64,000 nt of DNA from Modestobacter sp. VKM Ac-2984. Its GTDB lineage: Bacteria; Actinomycetota; Actinomycetes; Mycobacteriales; Geodermatophilaceae. Positions 33,970 to 43,248 of this stretch are shown one piece after another. The translations under genes and the position numbers were made by a program. The DNA lies in NCBI RefSeq assembly GCF_026967985.1, contig NZ_JAPVBJ010000012.1, forward strand, positions 62,001 to 126,000, in the 5' to 3' direction. The first letter of the stretch is position 1. The number at the start of each line of letters is the position of its first letter. The notes below the pieces were generated by a model. That model did no database searches, was not told the origin of the DNA, and saw only the letters and a list, made by a program, of their open reading frames with translations.

Positions 33970-34776
33970 GTGCCCACGATCAGCGAACAGACGAGCGACG
34001 ACGTGCGTGATCCCGACCTGGTGGCCGTGCAGGAGGGCCCCGAGGCAGCCGGGGAACTGACCCGCCCGGCCGGTCTGGACCGGGAGAAGATCCTGCAGGC
34101 CGCCATCGACTTCATCGACGAGCAGGGCCTGGCCGCCCTCACCATGCGCCGGCTGGGCTCCTCCCTCGGCGTCGAGGCGATGGCGCTCTACCGCTACGTG
34201 CCCGGCCGGGAGGACCTGCTCGACGGGGTCGTCGACCGGGTCGTCGAGACGCTGTGGGACGACCGGGACGGCGACGACATCCACATCGTCGACCACTCCG
34301 GCTGGCAGGACTACCTGGTCCGGTTGGCCCACGGCATGCGCCGCATCGCCCTCGCCCACCCGGCGGTGTTCCCCCTCGTGGTCAGCCGTCCCCCGGCCGC
34401 CCCCTGGGTGCGCCCGCCGCTGCGGAGCCTCCGGCTGGTCGAGTCCTTCCTCGGCACCCTGCGCGAGGGCGGCTTCTCCGACCAGGCCGCCGTGGCCGCC
34501 TACCGGGCCTACTCCAGCTTCCTGCTCGGCCACCTGCTGCTCGAGGTCACCCAGATCGGTGCCCAGGTGAGCCTGCTGGACCAGCCCGAGGGCGACGAAC
34601 AGGCCCAGCAGGAGACCGACATGAGCGAGTACCCGAACCTGGCGCGGACCGAGTCGCTGCTCGGCCAGGACAGGTCGGCGGCCGAGTTCGAGGAGTCCCT
34701 GGAGAACCTCCTGGACCGGCTGGAACGGGTGCTGCACGAGGCGAGGAACTCCGGCGGCGACGTCGGCGACCTCTGA
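33970..34776 (+). CDS. TetR-family regulator
   Basis: A 268-residue repressor, longer than the usual 200. The HTH lies at about 50-90 (KILQAAIDFIDEQGLAALTMRRLGSSLGVEAMALYRYV), preceded by a 40-residue acidic N-terminus. The ligand domain matches the TetR_C tetracycline-repressor class (HPAVFPLVVSRPP, FLLGHLLLEVTQ). The GTG at 33970 follows GAGGAGG by a normal spacing. It is divergent to the 33229 gene across 282 bases in which I found no convincing inverted-repeat operator. Target genes unknown. Confidence 0.9.
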   Translation: MPTISEQTSDDVRDPDLVAVQEGPEAAGELTRPAGLDREKILQAAIDFIDEQGLAALTMRRLGSSLGVEAMALYRYVPGREDLLDGVVDRVVETLWDDRDGDDIHIVDHSGWQDYLVRLAHGMRRIALAHPAVFPLVVSRPPAAPWVRPPLRSLRLVESFLGTLREGGFSDQAAVAAYRAYSSFLLGHLLLEVTQIGAQVSLLDQPEGDEQAQQETDMSEYPNLARTESLLGQDRSAAEFEESLENLLDRLERVLHEARNSGGDVGDL

Positions 34777-34821
34777 TCGCGCACGGGCGCTCCGGCCCGG
34801 TCACGGAATCTGGCCTGCAGT

Positions 34822-34847
34822 CGTTTACGCCGTAAACGGCAGGGCAC
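34822..34847 (+). promoter_or_regulatory. Stress-sigma-like promoter with 17-bp palindrome
   Basis: CGTTTACGCCGTAAACG (34822-34838) is a perfect palindrome around its central base. GTTT (34823-34826) and GGGCAC (34842-34847), 15 bases apart, approximate the SigB/SigF-type consensus GTTT-N15-GGGTAY. It lies 62 bases before the PRC/DUF2382 gene. Confidence 0.5.
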
Positions 34848-34908
34848 ACAGGCTCCCGGCGGCAACCCCACCGTGGTCGCCCCAGTCCACCCAGCCCCGG
34901 AGGCACGC

Positions 34909-35727
34909 GTGATCACCCAGCAGGACATCACCACCATCATCGGCACCAACGCCGTGGACACCGACGGCGACAAGCTGGGCAAGGTCGGCCAGGTCTACCT
35001 CGACGACCAGACCGGCAGCCCGGAGTGGGCCACGGTCAGCACCGGCATGTTCGGCACCTCGGAGACCTTCGTCCCACTGGCCGACGCCTCGGTCGCCGAC
35101 GGGATCCTGCGCGTCCCCTACCAGAAGTCCAAGGTCAAGGACGCTCCCCGGATCGACGCCGACCAGGGTCACCTCAGCCCGGAGGAGGAGACCGAGCTCT
35201 ACCGCTACTACGGCGTGGGCGTCGGCACCGAGACCGCCCGGGTCGACACCGGCCGCGTGGACACTGCCCGCGTCGACACCGACCGCCGCGACACCGACCG
35301 CCGCGACACCGTGGGCCACGACACCTCCGGCCCGACGACCGACGACGCGATGACCCGCTCCGAGGAGCAGATCCGGGTCGGCACCGAGCGGGTCGAGACC
35401 GGCAAGGCCCGGCTGCGCAAGTTCGTCGTCACCGAGGACGTGACGACGACCGTCCCGGTCTCCCACGAGGAGGTCCGGATCGAGCGCGAGCCGATCACCG
35501 ACGCCAACCGGGACGAGGCGCTGGCCGGCCCGACGATCTCGGAGGAGGAGCACGAGGTCGTGCTGCACGCCGAGCGCCCGGTGGTGGCCAAGGAGGCCGT
35601 GCCGGTCGAGCGCGTGCGCCTGGACACCGAGACGGTCACCGAGCAGGAGACCGTGACCGACACGGTCCGCAAGGAGCAGATCGAGACCGAGGGCGTCGAC
35701 GCCGTCCGGGGCACCGACCGCCGGTGA
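34909..35727 (+). CDS. PRC-barrel and DUF2382 stress-type protein
   Basis: A 272-residue soluble protein. The PRC-barrel is at about 1-80 (GTNAVDTDGDKLGKVGQVYLDD). A linker with tandem R-V/R-D-T-x repeats follows (about 110-140), then DUF2382 (about 150-260), recognisable by KARLRKFVVTEDVTTTVPVSHEEVRIERE and repeated VE-rich strands. Such proteins are common stress-associated proteins in actinobacteria and deinococci. The GTG at 34909 follows CGGAGG by five bases. A SigB-like promoter is upstream and a long hairpin follows the gene. Confidence 0.88.
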   Translation: MITQQDITTIIGTNAVDTDGDKLGKVGQVYLDDQTGSPEWATVSTGMFGTSETFVPLADASVADGILRVPYQKSKVKDAPRIDADQGHLSPEEETELYRYYGVGVGTETARVDTGRVDTARVDTDRRDTDRRDTVGHDTSGPTTDDAMTRSEEQIRVGTERVETGKARLRKFVVTEDVTTTVPVSHEEVRIEREPITDANRDEALAGPTISEEEHEVVLHAERPVVAKEAVPVERVRLDTETVTEQETVTDTVRKEQIETEGVDAVRGTDRR

Positions 35728-35825
35728 CCCACCGGGGTGGTCCGCCCACCCGGCGGACCACCCCGTCGCTCCCGCACCCCCCGCACCACCCCCGCGACCG
35801 GGCCGGCCCGCCCGTCGCCCTGCAC

Positions 35826-35869
35826 TCGTCACGATCGGCGCGCGGCTGCTCGCCCGCCGATCGTGACGA
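35826..35869 (+). terminator. 15-bp perfect hairpin between stress genes
   Basis: TCGTCACGATCGGCG (35826-35840) pairs perfectly with 35855-35869, with a 14-base loop. It lies about 100 bases after the DUF2382 stop and 20 before the next ATG, so it may terminate or attenuate between the two genes. It has no T-tract. Confidence 0.65.
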
Positions 35870-35888
35870 CCTCCTCCCTGGAGCCCCC

Positions 35889-36560
35889 ATGACCGGCAGC
35901 ACCACTCCCTCCGACCCGGCCGACCGCGGCACCTCGCTCGGCGACCGGACGACCAGCTTCCGCAACAACGAGGTGACCCCCGACACCGGCGCCCGCGCCA
36001 GCCGGGGCGTGGCCCGCGACGCCGTCGACCGTCAGCACGACCGTTTCGGCGGCATCAAGTGGGGTGCCGCCTTCTTCGGCTGGCTGTCCGCCAACGGCCT
36101 CGCCGTCCTGCTCATCGCCATCGTCTCCGCCGCCGGGGTGGCCGTCGGCCTCACCGAGACCGTCGCGTCCGTCGAGGAGGCCACCGACAACGCCGGCGGC
36201 ATCGGGGTCGGCGGCGGCATCGCGCTGCTCGTCATCCTCTTCCTGGCCTACCTGGCCGGCGGCTACGTCGCCGGGCGGATGGCCCGCTTCGACGGTGCCC
36301 GGCAGGGCATCGCGGTGTGGGTGATCGGCCTCCTGGTGGTGCTGGCCCTGGCCATCGCCGGCGCGGTCCTCGGCTCGCAGTACAACGTGCTCTCCGAGCT
36401 GGACCTGCCGCGCATCCCGATCGACGAGGGCACCCTCACCACCGCCGGCATCATCGCCCTGGTCGCCGTCCTGGTGGTCACGCTGCTCGGGGCCGTGCTC
36501 GGTGGCAAGCTGGGCGAGCGCTACCACCGCAAGGTGGACCGGGCGGGCTTCACCGCCTGA
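35889..36560 (+). CDS. Four-helix membrane protein
   Basis: A 223-residue protein. A 60-residue hydrophilic N-terminus is followed by about four hydrophobic segments (near 67-90, 105-122, 137-157, 180-203) with small loops, including GGIALLVILFLAYLAGGYVAGRMARFDG, a stretch seen in YrzE/TIGR04086-like families. No catalytic residues are evident. The ATG at 35889 follows CTGGAG. It is downstream of the DUF2382 stress gene with a 15-bp hairpin between, and its own end is marked by a second hairpin. Possibly envelope stress related, by context only. Confidence 0.65.
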   Translation: MTGSTTPSDPADRGTSLGDRTTSFRNNEVTPDTGARASRGVARDAVDRQHDRFGGIKWGAAFFGWLSANGLAVLLIAIVSAAGVAVGLTETVASVEEATDNAGGIGVGGGIALLVILFLAYLAGGYVAGRMARFDGARQGIAVWVIGLLVVLALAIAGAVLGSQYNVLSELDLPRIPIDEGTLTTAGIIALVAVLVVTLLGAVLGGKLGERYHRKVDRAGFTA

Positions 36561-36603
36561 CCGCCCCGGACCGGGCAACTGGTCCGCGCACGCAGCACGT
36601 CCC

Positions 36604-36646
36604 GTACCGCCATCGTCGGCCTGGGAGAGGCCGACGGTGGCGGTGC
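36604..36646 (+). terminator. 19-bp hairpin terminator
   Basis: CCGCCATCGTCGGCCT (36607-36622) pairs with 36628-36643 with one wobble and a GGGAG loop, and three more pairs extend it outward. It lies about 45 bases after the membrane protein stop. No T-tract. Confidence 0.75.
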
Positions 36647-36744
36647 TGCTGCGTCCGGGGCCGCTGGGGCTGGTGAGGTGACACCGCGGACACGGTGCGC
36701 GTGTTGCGCGCGTCGGAGCCGCCACCGTCTCAGATCGTGGCGCC

Positions 36745-36984
36745 ATGGCCTTCCCGTACCGCACGGCCCGCGCCGTGATGATGGTCGGGTCGCTGAACGA
36801 CCCGGCCGGCCAGACAGCCCGGCTGATCGGACCGGCGCACGCCACCCTGGGGCTCAGCGGTGCCCGCGGTCGCACGGCTCTCTGCGGCGCCTACGTCGCC
36901 CGGGACGAGCAGGTGCCGTGGCCGCCGGAGCCTGGGCTCTGCGACGACCTCTGCTCGGACTGCAGCACCCTCGCCCGGCTCTGA
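36745..36984 (+). CDS. Small hypothetical protein
   Basis: A 79-residue protein with four late cysteines (CGAYV near 47, then CDDLCSDC near 66-73), which could bind a metal. No known domain. The start region lacks a Shine-Dalgarno. Codon use matches the neighbours. It lies between a terminator hairpin and the large helicase gene and may be a single transcript. A spurious frame cannot be ruled out. Confidence 0.4.
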   Translation: MAFPYRTARAVMMVGSLNDPAGQTARLIGPAHATLGLSGARGRTALCGAYVARDEQVPWPPEPGLCDDLCSDCSTLARL

Positions 36985-37141
36985 CGCCGCTCGTCGGCGC
37001 CCAGCTCGGACCGGGCTCCGCCGGCTCGCCGGACCCCGGCTGACGGGTGTTCCGTCACGGACCGGCAACTGCTGTCACACCCGTCCCACGGGTGTGGCCC
37101 GCCTGAGCGGAACGGTCCGTCCGACCAGGTACACAGACTCC

Positions 37142-40100
37142 ATGCGCATCGCTGCCGACCTCCAGGTGAGCACCGAGGGCCCGGCGGCGGCGTCCTCACC
37201 GTCGGTCTCCGTCGAGCTCACGGTCAGCCCGGTGGTCAGCTACGCCCTCGCCGCCCACGCCGTGCCGGTCGTCTCCCGACTCGTCCTCGCCGGCAGCGCG
37301 TCCACCCTCCGTGGTGGGGTCCTCCGGCTCTCCGTGCGGGACGCCCAGGGCGACCTCGGCCCCACCGTCGAGCGGCTGGTCGACCTCGAGGCCGGCCGCA
37401 GCACCGTGCTCGACGACGTCGGCCTCACCCTGGACCCGGCCACCCTGTGCCAGGGCCAGGAGAGCCGGCCGGGCTGGGTGCACGTGGAGCTGGCAGCCGC
37501 GGACCAGGTGCTGGCCGAGCACCGGGTGCCGGTGACGGTCCTGGGCGCCGCCCAGTGGCTGGCTGCTCCCCTGCCGACGGCCCTGGAGGTGCTCGCCGCC
37601 CACGTGCAGCCGCAGCACCCGGCGGTCCACACCCTGGTGGCCGAAGCTGCCGCCCTCCTCGAGGAGGGCACCGGCAGCGACAGCCTGACCGGCTACGCCG
37701 ACGGGCCCGAGCGGGTCGACGAGGTGGTCGAGGCGATCACCTGGGCGGTGCGCCGCCGCGAGGTCCGGCACCGCCAGCCGTCGGCCGGCTGGACGGCGTC
37801 CGGCCACCAGGTCCGCGACCCCGGCGAGGTCCTCGACGGCCGGGCCGGCACCTGCCTGGACACCGTCGTCACCCTCGCGGCTGCGCTCGAGCACGCCCAC
37901 CTCCGCCCGCTGCTCTGGGTGGTGGAGGGGCACGCCTTCCTGGGCTACTGGCGGGAGGAGCGGAGTGCCGAGACGGCTGCGACGACGGAGGTCACGGCCC
38001 TGGTCGACCAGGTCGACCGGGGCCTGATCGGCCTGGTCGAGACCACCCTGCTGACCGACCGCGGCAACACCACCCCCGACCTGCACGGTCCGGCCTACAC
38101 CGCCTGGCTGTCCGGCGACCTCTCCCGGGTCCTCGGCGTCACCGACGTCCACCGTGCCCGCCTCGACGGGATCCGGCCGCTGGCAGGTCGCACCGGCGGG
38201 GACGGCGGCACGCAGCAGGAGCCCACGCAGCACCCGGCCGAGGTCCCGGCGCCGACCGACGAGCCCGCGGCGTCCGCGACCGACGACTCCCCGCCCGTGC
38301 CGCCGCGGGTGCAGCAGTGGACGGACGCGCTGCTCGACCTGAGCCCGCGCAACCGGCTGCTCGACCTCACCGAGGGCTCCGGGCTGCCGCTGGCGGTGCC
38401 GCACGATGCGCTGACCGCGCTGGCGGACCTGGTCACCAGCGGGGCGACGCTGACCCTGCTGCCCAACGGCGGGACCGCCGGGGCGCACGCCGAGCGCGGG
38501 GTGCGCGTGGCCCGGGACCTGCCGCCGCAGCAACTGCTCACCGAGCACCGGTCGGTGCACGTCGACGTCCCCCGTGCCGACCACCCGTCCCGACTGCGCG
38601 CCCTCGACCACCGGGCGCGGACGGTGGTCGAGGAGACCGGCGCCAACGCCCTGTACCTGGCCCTGGGCAGCCTGGTCTGGGAGGTCGACGGCCGCCCGCT
38701 GCGGTCACCGGTGGTGCTCGTCCCGGTCCTGCTCACCCCGGCCGGCCCGGACGGGGGGTACCGGCTCACGGTCGACGAGACCGGGAACAGCGTGCCGAAC
38801 GCCTGTCTGCTGGAACAGCTCCGCCGGGTGCACGGGCTGACCGTGCCGGGGCTGGCCGCTGCGGCCGAGGACGGCGCTGACGTCGACCTGGCCACCACGC
38901 TGCAGGCGCTCGGTGAGGCGTTGGCCGCCGCCGCGCTCCCCCACCGGGTCGAGGCGACCGCGGACCTGGCCGTCCTGCCGGTCGCGGCGCACCGGCTGTG
39001 GCGCGACCTCGACGAGCACTGGGCCGAGTTCGCGTCCAGCCCTCTCCTCGCCCACCTGGCGCACTCCCCGACCGAGGCCTTCGCCGACCCGGCACCCGCC
39101 CCCGCCGACCCGATCGACCTCGACGAGCTCGCCGCGCAGTGCCCGCTGCCGAGCGATGCCGCCCAGCTGCGTGCGGTCGCCGAGGCGGCCGCCGGAGGGA
39201 CGTTCGTGCTCGAGGGCCCGCCCGGCACCGGCAAGTCCCAGACCATCGCCAACCTGGTGACCCGGGCCGTCGCCGAGGGCAAGCGGGTGCTGGTCGTCGC
39301 CGGCAAGCGCGCCGCGCTCGACGTCCTCGCCCGCCGGCTCGACGCGGTCGGGATGGGCCCGTTCGCGCTAGACCTGCACGACAAGGGCAGCCGGCCCGCC
39401 GTCGTCCGGGCACAGATCCGGGCCGCGCTGGAGCATGCGGTGGACGTCGACGCCGCGGGCCTGGCGGCCGACGCGGAGGAACTGCGGTCCGCGCGGCGCA
39501 GCCTGCAGCGCTACGCGGAGCAGCTGCACGCCGACAACCCGGCCGGGCTGTCCTGTTACTCCGCCCGCACCGCCGTGCTGGCTGCCGGATCCGGCGTCGA
39601 CCCGCTGCCGGTGACCGTCCGCTTCGCGGCCCGGGCCACCGCCGAGGTGGTCACCGAGGTGCGCCGGGCGCTGGCGCTGCTGCCCGACATCGCCGGGCTG
39701 GCCCGCCCGTCGGCCGGGCACGCCTGGGCGTTCATCGACACCATCGAGGTGGACATCACCGAGGTCCAGCAGGCCGCGGTCGCCGTCGACTCGGCGATCC
39801 GGGAGCTGCCGGGCGAGGGTGGGCTGGCCGCGGTGCTGCGCGCCACCGGCACCCCGGAGGACCTGGACGCCCTGGTGCACCTGCTCGGCGGCCCCCGGAT
39901 CAGCCTGGCGGTGCTCGACGAGGTGCGCACGCCGCGCTGGTCGGCGGCCACCGACGACCTGCTCGGCGAGATCGCCGCCCTGGTCGCCGCACCGCACCCC
40001 GGCCTGGACGCCGTCACCCCGGCCGCCCTCGACCTGCCGCTGGCCGACCTGTTCGTGCAGGCCCAGGAGGCCGCGGCGGCGAGCTGGGTGGCCCGGCGCG

Positions 40101-43100
40101 GCAAGCTGACCGCCGTCCGGGACCAGCTGACCCCGGTGGCGCGCCCGGGGAGCTCCATCAAGCCCGGTGAGGTGCCCGAGCTGACCGCCGCGCTGCGCCG
40201 GCTGCAGACCGCCGTCCAGGGCCTGGCCGCCCGGGCCGCCGGCATCCCGGGGCTGCAGGTGCCGCCCGGCTGGAACCCCTTCACCGAGCCCGGCCGGTCG
40301 GTGTTCGACGCCGAGGTGCGCTGGCTGCGCCGCGCCGCGGCCACCGTGGACGGGGCCACCGGCTTCCCGGCGGCGGTGCGCCGGTTCCTCACCGCCGGCC
40401 CGGTGGCCGACGCGGCCGGCGCCCGCACCGTGGCCCGGCTGCGCGACGCCCTCCGCCAGCTGCTGACGGTCTGCTCCAGCGACTCGGCCCGACTGGCCGC
40501 CTGGAGCGGTGAGGACGGCTTGGTGCTGCGCTGGACCATGACCCGGCCCGAGCGGGGCGTCGAGTACGTGCACCCGATGTCGCTGCGCCGGTGGGTCAGC
40601 CTGCTGGACACCCTGGAGCCGCTCCGGCTGGCCGGGCTGAGCGAGGCCCGGCTGCAGCTGCTGCACGGTGCCGTGCCCGCCGACGACGCGGTCCACGCCT
40701 TCGACCGCGGACTGGCCGAGGCCTCGGTCGGCGAGCGGCAACAGGCCACGGGGCTGGACGCGTTCGACGCCGGGCTGCACGAGCGCACCGTCGCCCGGTT
40801 CGCCGCGGCCTCGCGGGCCGTGCGGTCGCACCTGGTCGATGCCGTGCCCGCCGGCGTGCTGGCGGCCCGGTCGTTCGACGCGGCTGCGGCCGACGGCCAG
40901 GTCGGTGCCCTGCGGCGTGAGCTGGCCGAGCAGGGCCGCGGCCTGGGCGTGCGCGGGCTGCTGACGACCTACGGCGACCTGATCACCGCGGTCCTGCCGT
41001 GCGTGCTGGCCAGCCCGGAGTCGGTGGCGCGCTTCTTCCCCGCGGTCGCCGGCCAGTTCGACCTGGTCGTCTTCGACGAGGCGTCCCAGCTCCGGCTCGC
41101 CGACGCCGTCGGTGCACTGGGCCGGGCCCGGGCGGCGGTGGTGGTCGGGGACAGCGAGCAGCTGCCGCCGGCGTCCCCCGGCGATCCGGCCGGCATCGCC
41201 GAGGAGGGCCAGGTCGCCGACGAGAGCCGCGCCGAGGAGAGCATCCTCTCCGCCTGCGTGCAGGCCGGGGTGCCGCGGCAGTGGCTGTCCTGGCACTACC
41301 GCAGCCAGGACGAGTCGCTGATCGCCTTCAGCAACGCCCACCACTACGGCAACCGGCTGTCCTCCTTCCCGGCACCGGTGCACACCCCAGCCTCCGCCGC
41401 CCCGGACGGCCACGGCATCTCCCTGGTGCAGGTCGCCGGCACGTTCCTGCGCTTCGGCCCCGGCGTGCACACGAACCCGGTGGAGGCCCGTGCCGTCGTC
41501 GCCGAGGTGCTGCGCCGCTTCTCCCTGGCCGCGACGGCGATCCCGTCGATCGCGGTGATCACCGTGAACGCACCGCAGCGGACGCTGATCGAGGAGCTGC
41601 TGCGCGACTCCGGGGACGAGCGCGTGGTCGAGGCGCTGGACTCCGGCGACGGGCTCGTCGTGAAGGACGTCGGCCACGTGCAGGGTGACGAGCGGGACGT
41701 CGTCCTGCTCTCCCTCGGGTTCAGCGCGGACGTGCGCGGCCGGGTCCCGCTGGACCTCGGGCCGCTGAGCCGCAGCGGCGGGGAACGCCGGCTCAACGTG
41801 GCCGTCACCCGCGCCCGCCGGCAGGTCGTCGTCTTCAGCTCCTTCGCCCCCGAACAGCTGCCCGCCGGGCAGACCGCATCGGTGGGGGTCCAGCGCCTGC
41901 GCGCCTACCTCGACCTGGCCGCCCGGGGCACCGACGCCCTCCCCCGCACCGACCGGTCCGCGGAGCTGCACGACGCCCACCGCGACGAGGTGGCCGCCGA
42001 GTTGCGTGCCCGCGGCATGGTGGTGCGCACGGACGTCGGGCTGTCGGACTTCCGCATCGACCTGACCGTCGCCCACGGGACGACGCCGGACGCCCCGGTG
42101 CTGGCGGTCCTGCTCGACGGCCCGGAGTGGGCGCGGCGCCGCACGGTCGGGGACCGCGACGGCCTCCCGGTCGAGGTGCTGGGTGGACTGATGCACTGGC
42201 CGGCGGTGGAGCGGGTGTGGCTGCCGACCTGGCTGGCCGACCGCGAGACCGTGCTCACCGCCTTGGAGGCGGCGGTGGAGGCGGCCTCCCCGGCGCCGTC
42301 CGCGGCCGAGCCGGCGACGCCGGAGGAGGTGGAGGAGCCCTACGACGGCCCGCTCGCCGACGTCATCCCGCTCCGCCCGCTCGCGCCCCGGCCGGCCCTG
42401 GTCCCCAAGCCCGAACCCGCCCCCGAGCCCGTGGCGGTCGAGCCCGAGCCCGTCGTGGCGGAGCCCGAGCCCGAGCCCGTCGTGGTCGAGCCCGAGCCCG
42501 CTCCCGTCCTGGCCGAGCCCGAGTCCCTCGCGGTCGAGCCGGTGGTGGTCGAGCCCGCACCCGTCGTGGAGGCGGCAGCCGTCGCCGAGCCGGTGGCCCC
42601 GCAGCCGGCGGAGGCCGCTGCGGCAGCACCGACCAGGCCCGTCGGCAGGCCGACGCCGAAGGCGCCGGCCCGGGTCACCCGCGCGGCCACCACGCCACTG
42701 GACGAGGAGCAGCCGTTCATCCCCTGGGCGCCGAGGCAGGCCGGCGACAAGCGGCAGCTGGACCGGTTGACCGATCCCACCGTCGCTCGGCTGGTGCGCC
42801 GGGTGCTCACCGCGGGCATCAAGGCGGAGGGCCCGGTGCACCGGGACCGGCTGACCCGGCTCACCGCGGCGGCGTTCGGGCTGTCCCGGGTGACCGAGGC
42901 CCGGCGGGACGCGGTGCTGGCGCTGCTGCCGGCCACCGCCGTCGACGGCGACTTCCTGTGGCCGGCCTCGATCGATCGGGAGACGTGGAGCTGGTTCCGC
43001 CGTCAGGACAGCAGCACCGACCGGCCGCTGGACCAGGTGGCGCCGCAGGAGATCGCCAACGCCATGGTGGCGCTCTGCCGGGCCCGCAACGGCCTGTCCC

Positions 43101-43246
43101 GCGACGAGCTGCAGCTGCGGACGCTCGAGGTCTTCGGTCACCGCCGGCGCACCGCCGCCCTGGTGCCGCTGCTGGACGCCGTCCTGACCGGCGCGCTGGC
43201 CAGCGGGCGGCTCACCGAGCAGCCGTCCGGCCGGATCACCGTCTGA
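37142..43246 (+). CDS. Giant transglutaminase-like/DUF4011/SF1 helicase/Vsr-like/DUF3320 protein
   Basis: A 2,034-residue protein. Transglutaminase-like core with GTCLD (Cys about 237) and EGHAFLGYW (His about 264); DUF4011 about 390-420 (LLDLSPRNRLLDL); SF1 helicase with GPPGTGKS near 692-699, VVFDEASQL near 1310, WHYRSQDESL near 1383 and NVAVTRARRQ near 1551; a Vsr/MTES_1575-like endonuclease fold about 1609-1717 (FRIDLTV, LAVLLDG); a Pro-Val-Glu-rich repeat about 1753-1833; DUF3320 at 1855-2034. This order recalls single-protein anti-phage candidates of the Hhe type (from memory). The ATG at 37142 starts the family-like part. The nuclease site lacks its usual Glu. Role in defence or repair is inference. 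Confidence 0.9.
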   Translation: MRIAADLQVSTEGPAAASSPSVSVELTVSPVVSYALAAHAVPVVSRLVLAGSASTLRGGVLRLSVRDAQGDLGPTVERLVDLEAGRSTVLDDVGLTLDPATLCQGQESRPGWVHVELAAADQVLAEHRVPVTVLGAAQWLAAPLPTALEVLAAHVQPQHPAVHTLVAEAAALLEEGTGSDSLTGYADGPERVDEVVEAITWAVRRREVRHRQPSAGWTASGHQVRDPGEVLDGRAGTCLDTVVTLAAALEHAHLRPLLWVVEGHAFLGYWREERSAETAATTEVTALVDQVDRGLIGLVETTLLTDRGNTTPDLHGPAYTAWLSGDLSRVLGVTDVHRARLDGIRPLAGRTGGDGGTQQEPTQHPAEVPAPTDEPAASATDDSPPVPPRVQQWTDALLDLSPRNRLLDLTEGSGLPLAVPHDALTALADLVTSGATLTLLPNGGTAGAHAERGVRVARDLPPQQLLTEHRSVHVDVPRADHPSRLRALDHRARTVVEETGANALYLALGSLVWEVDGRPLRSPVVLVPVLLTPAGPDGGYRLTVDETGNSVPNACLLEQLRRVHGLTVPGLAAAAEDGADVDLATTLQALGEALAAAALPHRVEATADLAVLPVAAHRLWRDLDEHWAEFASSPLLAHLAHSPTEAFADPAPAPADPIDLDELAAQCPLPSDAAQLRAVAEAAAGGTFVLEGPPGTGKSQTIANLVTRAVAEGKRVLVVAGKRAALDVLARRLDAVGMGPFALDLHDKGSRPAVVRAQIRAALEHAVDVDAAGLAADAEELRSARRSLQRYAEQLHADNPAGLSCYSARTAVLAAGSGVDPLPVTVRFAARATAEVVTEVRRALALLPDIAGLARPSAGHAWAFIDTIEVDITEVQQAAVAVDSAIRELPGEGGLAAVLRATGTPEDLDALVHLLGGPRISLAVLDEVRTPRWSAATDDLLGEIAALVAAPHPGLDAVTPAALDLPLADLFVQAQEAAAASWVARRGKLTAVRDQLTPVARPGSSIKPGEVPELTAALRRLQTAVQGLAARAAGIPGLQVPPGWNPFTEPGRSVFDAEVRWLRRAAATVDGATGFPAAVRRFLTAGPVADAAGARTVARLRDALRQLLTVCSSDSARLAAWSGEDGLVLRWTMTRPERGVEYVHPMSLRRWVSLLDTLEPLRLAGLSEARLQLLHGAVPADDAVHAFDRGLAEASVGERQQATGLDAFDAGLHERTVARFAAASRAVRSHLVDAVPAGVLAARSFDAAAADGQVGALRRELAEQGRGLGVRGLLTTYGDLITAVLPCVLASPESVARFFPAVAGQFDLVVFDEASQLRLADAVGALGRARAAVVVGDSEQLPPASPGDPAGIAEEGQVADESRAEESILSACVQAGVPRQWLSWHYRSQDESLIAFSNAHHYGNRLSSFPAPVHTPASAAPDGHGISLVQVAGTFLRFGPGVHTNPVEARAVVAEVLRRFSLAATAIPSIAVITVNAPQRTLIEELLRDSGDERVVEALDSGDGLVVKDVGHVQGDERDVVLLSLGFSADVRGRVPLDLGPLSRSGGERRLNVAVTRARRQVVVFSSFAPEQLPAGQTASVGVQRLRAYLDLAARGTDALPRTDRSAELHDAHRDEVAAELRARGMVVRTDVGLSDFRIDLTVAHGTTPDAPVLAVLLDGPEWARRRTVGDRDGLPVEVLGGLMHWPAVERVWLPTWLADRETVLTALEAAVEAASPAPSAAEPATPEEVEEPYDGPLADVIPLRPLAPRPALVPKPEPAPEPVAVEPEPVVAEPEPEPVVVEPEPAPVLAEPESLAVEPVVVEPAPVVEAAAVAEPVAPQPAEAAAAAPTRPVGRPTPKAPARVTRAATTPLDEEQPFIPWAPRQAGDKRQLDRLTDPTVARLVRRVLTAGIKAEGPVHRDRLTRLTAAAFGLSRVTEARRDAVLALLPATAVDGDFLWPASIDRETWSWFRRQDSSTDRPLDQVAPQEIANAMVALCRARNGLSRDELQLRTLEVFGHRRRTAALVPLLDAVLTGALASGRLTEQPSGRITV

Positions 43247-43248
43247 TC

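Noticed and set aside
42400-42640. Pro-Val-Glu repeat of the helicase as a CRISPR or tandem-repeat array
   Set aside because: The repeats are codon-level and short, in frame, with no spacers of constant length.
38154-42936. Extra genes inside or opposite the giant helicase gene
   Set aside because: All motifs from the transglutaminase-like core to DUF3320 lie in one unbroken frame; other frames are low-complexity.
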